Translations under genes and position numbers: made by a program
The notes under the pieces: generated by a model
What the model was told of the DNA's origin: nothing
Seen by the model: only the letters and a program-made list of their open reading frames with translations
The model's database searches: none
In this document: positions 24,717 through 30,269 of the stretch, piece by piece
Layout: every line of letters begins with the position of its first letter
How positions within the stretch are numbered: position 1 is the first letter of the stretch
Assembly (NCBI GenBank): GCA_964560765.1
Contig: CAZLMG010000047.1
Coordinates: forward strand, 1-30,269
Direction of reading: 5' to 3'
Source of the DNA: CAZLMG01 sp964560765
GTDB taxonomy: Bacteria; Bdellovibrionota_B; Oligoflexia; Oligoflexales; CAZLMG01
Length of the DNA: 30,269 nucleotides

Positions 24717-26251
24717 GTTAGGTCCTTGGAGTAGGGTAGCTCGAGGGTGACGCGTGCGCCCTCGTCGGTGTCTTGCAGATAGATAACACCGTTGTGTCCG
24801 CGCATCACCTTGTCGGCATAACTCAGGCCGGTACCGACACCATAGACAGCGCTCTTGGTCGAATAAAAGGGCAGCATGGCCATTTTCAAACGCTCTTCAC
24901 CAAAGCCGCTGCCGTTATCCTGAAATGAAATCGTAACAACATTTTCCAACATCGCTAGCGAGACCGTAATCTGTAAGTCGGACTGTTCCGCATTTGCTTC
25001 GAGGGCGTTCTTCAAAATCTGCTGCACAACGGCAGTGAGCTCCCGCGGCATGATATTGACCGCCAGCTTCAGCCCGTGCGGCACATGCATAATCACACGC
25101 TGACCCAATGTCGGAGTCGCTCGCTTGGCAAAATCAATGGCCGCGTTTAAAAACGACAAAAGATCCATTTGCCGAAAGTCGGCCTTATCCGCGAATCCGG
25201 ACAGGTCAGCAATTTCGTTCAGGGTTTTGACGAATCCCTCTAGCCGTTCGCAGACGATGTGCATGCGGCCGAGAGAGGTTTCTAGAGCTGGACGATCATC
25301 GGCTTCGAGCGATTTTCGCGCACGGCTCATGATGATAGGAGTCACTGCGATGATATTGTTAATGTGATGGGACACCCCGCCAATGAACGAAGAAACGACG
25401 TCCTGACTGATGGCATTTTTAAGCATTTGGTCGCGCATGCGTAGATACTCCAGACGCTCTTCGTCGTGCGTTACATCAAAGCGAATGGAAAAGAAGTTGG
25501 TCAGCTGGCCACGGGAATCGAAATAACCGGCGATGTAAGATTTAACGACATAGTGCTGACCATCTTTGCGGACGTTGCGTACCGTGCCGGTCCAAACGTC
25601 ACCGCGGGCGACGGTTCGATACATGTCGGTCCAGAATTCTGGAGGATGGCTGCCCGAATTCAAGATGCGATGGTTCTGCCCCAAGACCTCTTGCTCGGAG
25701 TAGCCGGAAATGGAGCAGAACTTCTTATTAGCGGAGATAATGCGCCCGGCAGCATCGGTCACCGAAACGATGGCGATCTTATCCAACGTGTCTTCGTAAA
25801 AGCGCAAACGCTGCCGCACCCGATCCGCATCCAGATTGCTGTCGGACAAAGCGGCCTGTTCCACCCCGGTTGTCGAGTCACGGCGGCGCAGGGCATTATG
25901 CACAGCAATCTGCAATTGCACCGGCGAAAACGGCTTCACAACGACCGCATCGGGGTGAAATCCAGACATGCGATCGAGCAGCTCGTGATCCGTATGACCG
26001 GTTACAAAAATGATCGGAGTGCTGCGCCCCTTTGCTTTCACAGCCTCGGCAACGTGAAAACCGTCATATTGCGTGCCCAAGCGCAAATCGACTAGCGCGG
26101 CATCAAAGTCCTGATCCTCGAGCGCAAGTTTGGCTTCTTGTAGGTCGCGGACTTGTCGCGCCGAAGAACCCTGAAACTTTGCATGTAGCATCGAGCAAAT
26201 ATCAGCACTGACCAAGGCTTCGTCTTCGACCACCAGAAAGCTACCTGCCAC
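24713..26251 (-). CDS. receiver-PAS-histidine kinase hybrid
   Basis: A 512-residue soluble protein. The N-terminal receiver (1-122) carries phosphoacceptor Asp55 in LVDLRLG, Thr84 and Lys106. A PAS domain with PAC-like end (152-265) follows. A HisKA-like helix has GGVSHHINN (His295/His296), and the ATPase domain has QQILKNALEAN (Asn415), DNGSG (445-449) and GVGTGLSYAD. A receiver at the front of a kinase allows control by another kinase. The upstream gene encodes a membrane kinase and ends 1 base before this GTG start, so a relay from that protein to this receiver is likely. The final output regulator is not in the operon. Confidence 0.87.
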   Translation of the reverse strand: MAGSFLVVEDEALVSADICSMLHAKFQGSSARQVRDLQEAKLALEDQDFDAALVDLRLGTQYDGFHVAEAVKAKGRSTPIIFVTGHTDHELLDRMSGFHPDAVVVKPFSPVQLQIAVHNALRRRDSTTGVEQAALSDSNLDADRVRQRLRFYEDTLDKIAIVSVTDAAGRIISANKKFCSISGYSEQEVLGQNHRILNSGSHPPEFWTDMYRTVARGDVWTGTVRNVRKDGQHYVVKSYIAGYFDSRGQLTNFFSIRFDVTHDEERLEYLRMRDQMLKNAISQDVVSSFIGGVSHHINNIIAVTPIIMSRARKSLEADDRPALETSLGRMHIVCERLEGFVKTLNEIADLSGFADKADFRQMDLLSFLNAAIDFAKRATPTLGQRVIMHVPHGLKLAVNIMPRELTAVVQQILKNALEANAEQSDLQITVSLAMLENVVTISFQDNGSGFGEERLKMAMLPFYSTKSAVYGVGTGLSYADKVMRGHNGVIYLQDTDEGARVTLELPYSKDLT

Positions 26252-26252
26252 G

Positions 26253-28667
26253 TTAAGACTCCAGGCTAAATATAACAGTCATTATACCGACTGGCGGAGA
26301 ATTCATGAATAGCGCATTTTGCGCGGCGGTCGGTAAAGATGCAGTCGTAGTGCGCTTAACATGGGCGCGCAGAGCCCGACAAAAGATGTTGATCAATTCA
26401 GTTCCGACTCCGCCTGCGGCATTTCCCACTTCTCGATCGTAGTAACCACCTTCATCGCGATAGAAGAATGTACAGCGATCGCCTGCGGTCACAATGCCGA
26501 ACCGGACTTGCATGGAATGGTGGTCAGGAGCGTGTTTGAACGTATTGGTGAGGAGTTCATTAAAGAGCATACCCAAGTAGACCCCCGCCTCGGACGTTGT
26601 GAGAATTGGGGTCGGAGGGCAGTAGTGGTGAATGACGAGGCCTTGCTGCTGGAATTGTTGCTGGGCGTAACGTTCCAACATCCGCAGCTGCAAGCAAAGA
26701 TCGAGAGGGCCTTGTTCTTGCACGGCGAACATGGCTTGGTGCACTAGGCCCATGACGTAAATACGTTCGCGAAAATCATTGAGGGCGGCGGTAACAGCTG
26801 CATTGTGCGACTTGTTGATAGTGATTCCCAGTAGCGAAGACATGATTTGAAAGTTGTTTTTCACGCGGTGCGCCAATTCACGCAAGAGAATTTCTTTCTC
26901 GCGACGCAAGGCGACCTCCGTGGTCATATCCTCGGCGTATACAAGATAGTGTTGATCATTGAAGGGAACGATAACCCGCCGTAGATGGCGAACGTGATCG
27001 CCTTGTTTGGATTCGTAGCGTACGTAGCCTATTCGCCCATGACTGGCTTCGTGCAGCGCGGTGCGTGTGTCTTCCAATTGCTCGGGGCTAACGGTTTCTA
27101 GTAGATTTTTTCCGTGCAGAGCGTCCTCGGAAACCCCGGTCAAGTAGCGGGCGTTCAAAATCTCGACGATGCATTGCTCTCCATCGAGGATGAGCAGATA
27201 GGAAGGAATCGCGGTGATCAACGCATCCTTTTGCCGTAACAGCCGAGACAGGGCCGTAATGTCGGTGAATTGCATTAAGATTTGTCGCTTTAACCCGACG
27301 CGGCGACGCCGGGAGAGCATCAATGCCATCGTCGACAGGCGACTGCCCATTGGCGAGCGCAGATTCAAGGCGCCATACCAGGACTGTCCGGCGGTAAGCG
27401 CCGGCACGCAATCTTTGGTAAAGATTGCCCGATCCTCTTCGACCAGTGCGTCGATGAATTTGTGCCCGCGCATGTTCCCGCACGCGCGAACGAATGCAGC
27501 ATTGATGTAGTCGATGGCGCAGTCTTCGTCGACGACTGCGACCAAAGTATCGGAACCCTCTAGAATTTCCTGGTATTGACCGATCAGATCGCTCTGGTAG
27601 GCGAATTTCGTGACATCTTGAAACGTTCCGTAAAGGTGGGTGATGGTACCGCTGTCATCGCGGGTAGGTTGGCCCGTTGCGCGGGCGCGCATCAGGCGAC
27701 CCGTGGCGGTGACCAAGTCAAACTCCTCGTCCCAAGAGGTACCCTCCTGGGAGCATTCTGCCACATGCCCCCGAATGCGCTCTTGTTCGTGCGGGGCATA
27801 ATAGGCAATGGCGCTTTCGACGTCGACCGGTGTATCGATAGGTAATTCATGAATTCGATAGGTTTGAGGACTCCAGCGCAACTGATGAGATGCCAAGTCC
27901 AACCACCAGCCACCGCTATTGGTGACGGACTCCAACCCGGCAAAGGCCAGCGCCATGGACTCATTGACGTCCTGTTGATAGCTATGACGCTGACTTTGCT
28001 GCCGGAAGAATCGAGCGACCAGCGTCAGAATGATCACGAGGGTCAGCAGCAAGGTAAACGTTATCAAGAGCGAACCCGTCCATATGGGCTTCAGCACGGA
28101 GTCGAGATGCTGGTGCGATATGCCGACGAGAAAGGCGTAGGGACGTTGCTGCTGATCCTGATATGAGTCTACAATATAGCGGCCACCTCCGTCTTGATGC
28201 TGGTAGATTCCAAGCTCGGCGTGTTCTTGTGGGTGGCTCTTGTTCTGTCTCAGTTCCAGAGCAGCCTGCGCCTCACGGCCTTCAAGTATGGAGCGGACAA
28301 ATGTCGAGGCAGCGTCCAGATTTGGAGGATAACCCGTCAACGTAAGCCATTGGCCCTCACGCAGCTGCGCAACCACGATGAAGTCCAGGTCGAACTGCTC
28401 ACTGATATCTTGCCGGCGATTTTCAAAGACGCGCAGCGCCTCTTGATCGTATACCGGCGATTCGCCCATTTTATTTGGAAAATCATCGGGAAATAGCGTT
28501 TTAATGAGGTGAGCTATCGCCACCAGTCGGCCGTCAATCAGGGAGCGGCTCGCTCGATATTGGTACACCAAATTCAGCAGGACTAAAGCGATCACGATGA
28601 CGGTGCCGCAGGTCAAGACCATCCATGGCTGCAACCGCCCACTAGATTTCTGTGATTTATACTGCAT
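26253..28667 (-). CDS. membrane sensor histidine kinase, HisKA_2 type with three PAS domains
   Basis: An 804-residue protein. A transmembrane helix at about 16-36, a periplasmic sensor region (37-195) and a second helix (about 197-220) are followed by PAS domains near 240-355, 365-475 and 480-590. The phosphoacceptor box is LAHRVKNN with His600, the HisKA_2/HWE-like type, and the ATPase N-box is NELLTNTFKHA (703-713), with DEGG and GGVGTELI further on. The C-terminal end is a little longer and more degenerate than usual. The ATG at 28667 has GAGG 4 bases upstream; an in-frame TTG at 28697 is less likely. It is transcribed with the receiver-kinase gene and divergent from the MEDS gene. Confidence 0.87.
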   Translation of the reverse strand: MQYKSQKSSGRLQPWMVLTCGTVIVIALVLLNLVYQYRASRSLIDGRLVAIAHLIKTLFPDDFPNKMGESPVYDQEALRVFENRRQDISEQFDLDFIVVAQLREGQWLTLTGYPPNLDAASTFVRSILEGREAQAALELRQNKSHPQEHAELGIYQHQDGGGRYIVDSYQDQQQRPYAFLVGISHQHLDSVLKPIWTGSLLITFTLLLTLVIILTLVARFFRQQSQRHSYQQDVNESMALAFAGLESVTNSGGWWLDLASHQLRWSPQTYRIHELPIDTPVDVESAIAYYAPHEQERIRGHVAECSQEGTSWDEEFDLVTATGRLMRARATGQPTRDDSGTITHLYGTFQDVTKFAYQSDLIGQYQEILEGSDTLVAVVDEDCAIDYINAAFVRACGNMRGHKFIDALVEEDRAIFTKDCVPALTAGQSWYGALNLRSPMGSRLSTMALMLSRRRRVGLKRQILMQFTDITALSRLLRQKDALITAIPSYLLILDGEQCIVEILNARYLTGVSEDALHGKNLLETVSPEQLEDTRTALHEASHGRIGYVRYESKQGDHVRHLRRVIVPFNDQHYLVYAEDMTTEVALRREKEILLRELAHRVKNNFQIMSSLLGITINKSHNAAVTAALNDFRERIYVMGLVHQAMFAVQEQGPLDLCLQLRMLERYAQQQFQQQGLVIHHYCPPTPILTTSEAGVYLGMLFNELLTNTFKHAPDHHSMQVRFGIVTAGDRCTFFYRDEGGYYDREVGNAAGGVGTELINIFCRALRAHVKRTTTASLPTAAQNALFMNSPPVGIMTVIFSLES

Positions 28668-28837
28668 ACGACCTCGGATTGCTTGGTGAATGCGCAATTA
28701 AAGTAGGTTTTGCAAGGTCCATCAGCATCTCGCAACCAACTCGCCAAGGCAAGGGCGCGTTCCGTCCAGCAGCCGGTCGAGGGCAGCTAAAGCAGATTCC
28801 TGGCGATACCGATGGGTGCCAACGGGGGTGAGTCTCT

Positions 28838-29608
28838 ATGGCGGCAAATCGGTCTAAAGAATGCGCGCTACCGGTTGTTGATGATGGGGCGAACGATTCG
28901 TATGTCGACGTGCAGTCTCTTGGCGTTTCGGCGGCTGGCGTACGCGCATTTGCCGCTGACTTTATTGCCGCCGGATTGCGGGCGGGCGATGGCGTTTTGA
29001 TTTTGGCGACAAGTCAACACGGTCATGAAATGGCATCAATTTTGGCCAGTTCTGGCGTATCTTGGGCCTCATTCCTGGCTTCCGGTCAGCTGTGTTTTAC
29101 AGACTTGGATGAGTTGATCGCTCGGCATGGTCCGGCATGGGTGCGGCACGGACGCGTCGATGAATCCGTGGCTGCGGCATTGATCAGCCTACGCAGCAGC
29201 TATTCCCGAATGCGAGTTTACGGATACGTCGCTAACTTGGCTTGCGACGAAGGTGTCCAGCAACTATCAGCGGATATTAAGACCGTGATCGAAGATCTCC
29301 GGCGGCAAAACGTCTGTCCGCGTATGCTGTGGGTGGATGCTCCCAAACTTGCGACGTTGGCCACGGGTGAAGCAATGCTGATTCGGCAAGAGAGCGCGAA
29401 GATGCTGCATGATTTCAATAACCCATTGTCGATCCTGTTAAGCTGCGTTTCGCGCTTGGAGCGTTTGTTGGTGCAACAGGAACAGGGCGTTCCCATGGAT
29501 TGGGATCGCTTACACAAGACAGTCGAAAGTCTTAAGCTGGCCGGAACTCGCATGCACGGAATTTCCCAGGATTTTGCCAATGTCCTGAGGCAAAACAAGA
29601 ATGACTAA
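28838..29608 (+). CDS. MEDS-domain protein with C-terminal H-box helix, no ATPase
   Basis: A 256-residue cytosolic protein. Residues 20-165 fit the MEDS (DcmR-type sensory) fold: AAGLRAGDGVLILAT, HGHEMASILASSGV, ASGQLCFTDLDEL, and SRMRVYGYVANLA in place of the RVxGEM motif. Residues 180-252 look like a kinase dimerisation domain, with HDFNNPLSIL carrying His191 like the HExxNPL box of HisKA, and a second long helix. No N-, G1- or G2-box follows, so it cannot phosphorylate itself. It could be a phosphotransfer protein or a modulator of the divergent kinases, an inference. GGGGTGAG precedes the ATG. A degenerate TAAAGCAG/ACCGATGG pair upstream was not accepted as a promoter. Confidence 0.65.
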   Translation: MAANRSKECALPVVDDGANDSYVDVQSLGVSAAGVRAFAADFIAAGLRAGDGVLILATSQHGHEMASILASSGVSWASFLASGQLCFTDLDELIARHGPAWVRHGRVDESVAAALISLRSSYSRMRVYGYVANLACDEGVQQLSADIKTVIEDLRRQNVCPRMLWVDAPKLATLATGEAMLIRQESAKMLHDFNNPLSILLSCVSRLERLLVQQEQGVPMDWDRLHKTVESLKLAGTRMHGISQDFANVLRQNKND

Positions 29609-29636
29609 GTTTCGTAAAAGGTGGTGCGAGGGTCAG

Positions 29637-30050
29637 TTAGCTGGCGGCACGCATGGCACGGGCCATCATCAGCCAATTGTGCTCCACCGGTATGCCTTGA
29701 TTGGCGGCTTCCCACAGTAGGGCCGAGTAGGCTAGGGCACGTAGCATGACCACTTCCATCTGCTTGCGCTTTTCGTCATCTATCATCTGTTTAAGGTGTG
29801 GCCCGCGACCGGCGTAAAATTTCAGGCATTGCTGCCGGTGCTCGGAATAAATCGCGCACACTAAATAATCGACCAGAGAGCGAAAGTGCTTCAGGTCGGC
29901 TTTATCGACGACGGAATCGAGGGCTTCACGATTATCAGACGACTCTAGCAGCCACTTTTCGACGGCTGGGAACATATCATTTGAGGCACCGCCCTTGGTG
30001 TCGATTTCAACTTCCACGTCGATATCTAAATCTTGCTCAAAACCAAGCAT
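29637..30050 (-). CDS. unknown small protein under a sigma28-type promoter
   Basis: A 137-residue cytosolic protein. It starts with a very acidic stretch (DLDIDVEVEID) and continues as mostly helical sequence with a cysteine pair near 65-75 and a hydrophobic C-terminal helix segment (VVMLRALAYSALLWEAANQ). I recognise no family. The ATG at 30050 has AGAGGA 8 bases upstream. It is the first gene after a sigma28-type promoter at 30109-30136, so it is probably expressed with late flagellar or chemotaxis genes. Its 3' end converges with the MEDS gene across 28 bases. Confidence 0.7.
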   Translation of the reverse strand: MLGFEQDLDIDVEVEIDTKGGASNDMFPAVEKWLLESSDNREALDSVVDKADLKHFRSLVDYLVCAIYSEHRQQCLKFYAGRGPHLKQMIDDEKRKQMEVVMLRALAYSALLWEAANQGIPVEHNWLMMARAMRAAS

Positions 30051-30108
30051 GTTTAATCCTCTAAAAAGAGCGCCTCAAGGGCATACGATCCTAGCGGTTT
30101 CCGGGGTC

Positions 30109-30136
30109 TTATCGGCACGTTTTGCAGAAAACTTGA
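30109..30136 (-). promoter_or_regulatory. sigma28 (FliA)-type promoter
   Basis: On the minus strand TCAAGTTT (30129-30136, 7 of 8 to TAAAGTTT), a 12-base spacer and a perfect GCCGATAA (30109-30116). The spacer is one base longer than the usual 11. Transcription would start near 30103, giving a leader of about 50 bases before the 137-residue gene. Confidence 0.75.
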
Positions 30137-30269
30137 GGGTAAATTTGCCCAGTCCGAAAATTGCAGAGATTATCCGGCGTTCGACTCATGCCAGCAGCAT
30201 GGGCGGGTGGCGGCGTATGCCTATCCGAAAAGCGCAGCTTGCGGTTAACGGGCCAGGGGACTGGAGCAG

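Noticed and set aside
28786..28825. TAAAGCAG with ACCGATGG upstream of the MEDS gene
   Set aside because: Too many mismatches in both boxes to be called a sigma28 promoter, although the spacing would fit.

Overview
The window (about 55% GC by eye) looks chromosomal and comes from a diderm, probably flagellated bacterium. Pointers to a diderm are lipoprotein signals with OM-type +2 residues, outer-membrane beta-barrel-like proteins, a Tat-exported lipoprotein and a DUF1820 protein. Pointers to motility are two sigma28 (FliA)-type promoters. The mix of orphan PAS kinases, GH57/GT glycogen-type genes, unknown lipoproteins and frequent TTG/GTG starts suggests a Bdellovibrionota/Oligoflexia-like or other delta-type lineage. 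That placement is inference and not firm.

Layout. 1-276: an internally deleted IS5-family transposase remnant. 281-820: a DUF1820 gene and a superfamily 1 HelD/UvrD-like ATPase, divergent, each with a readable sigma70-type promoter. 3103-5278: a two-gene operon of a nucleoside-phosphorylase-fold protein with an extra C-terminal domain, followed by a spore-photoproduct-lyase-like radical SAM protein. An aldo/keto reductase is divergent to it. 6316-9284: a translationally coupled operon of a purple-acid-phosphatase-like enzyme and an LTA-synthase/OpgB-like sulfatase-fold membrane protein. 9446-11900: an unknown lipoprotein and a small beta-barrel protein. 11943-16270: an alpha-glucan cluster, with GH13 divergent from a GT (glycogen synthase-like)-GH57 operon. 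16323-18218: an exported-looking Fic-domain protein, a 5'-truncated coding remnant and an 87-residue unknown gene behind a consensus sigma28 promoter. 18351-21894: an orphan PAS histidine kinase, then a c-heme lipoprotein and a Tat lipoprotein in an operon. 21905-24716: a beta-barrel-like protein with a CheY-like receiver, divergent from hisS. 24713-29608: a two-kinase operon and a divergent MEDS protein with an orphan H-box. 29637-30269: a 137-residue unknown gene behind a second sigma28-type promoter.

How it fits together. There is no single large system, mobile island or CRISPR array. The most informative hidden signal is the pair of FliA-type promoters far from any flagellar gene, each driving one small unknown gene; these look like unrecognised members of the motility regulon. 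Other points worth attention are the nucleosidase/radical SAM pairing, the exported Fic protein beside a gene remnant, and the MEDS protein that keeps a kinase phosphoacceptor-like box without an ATPase. Starts were chosen from ribosome-binding sites and family N-termini; homology calls rest on motifs recognised by eye, without database searches.
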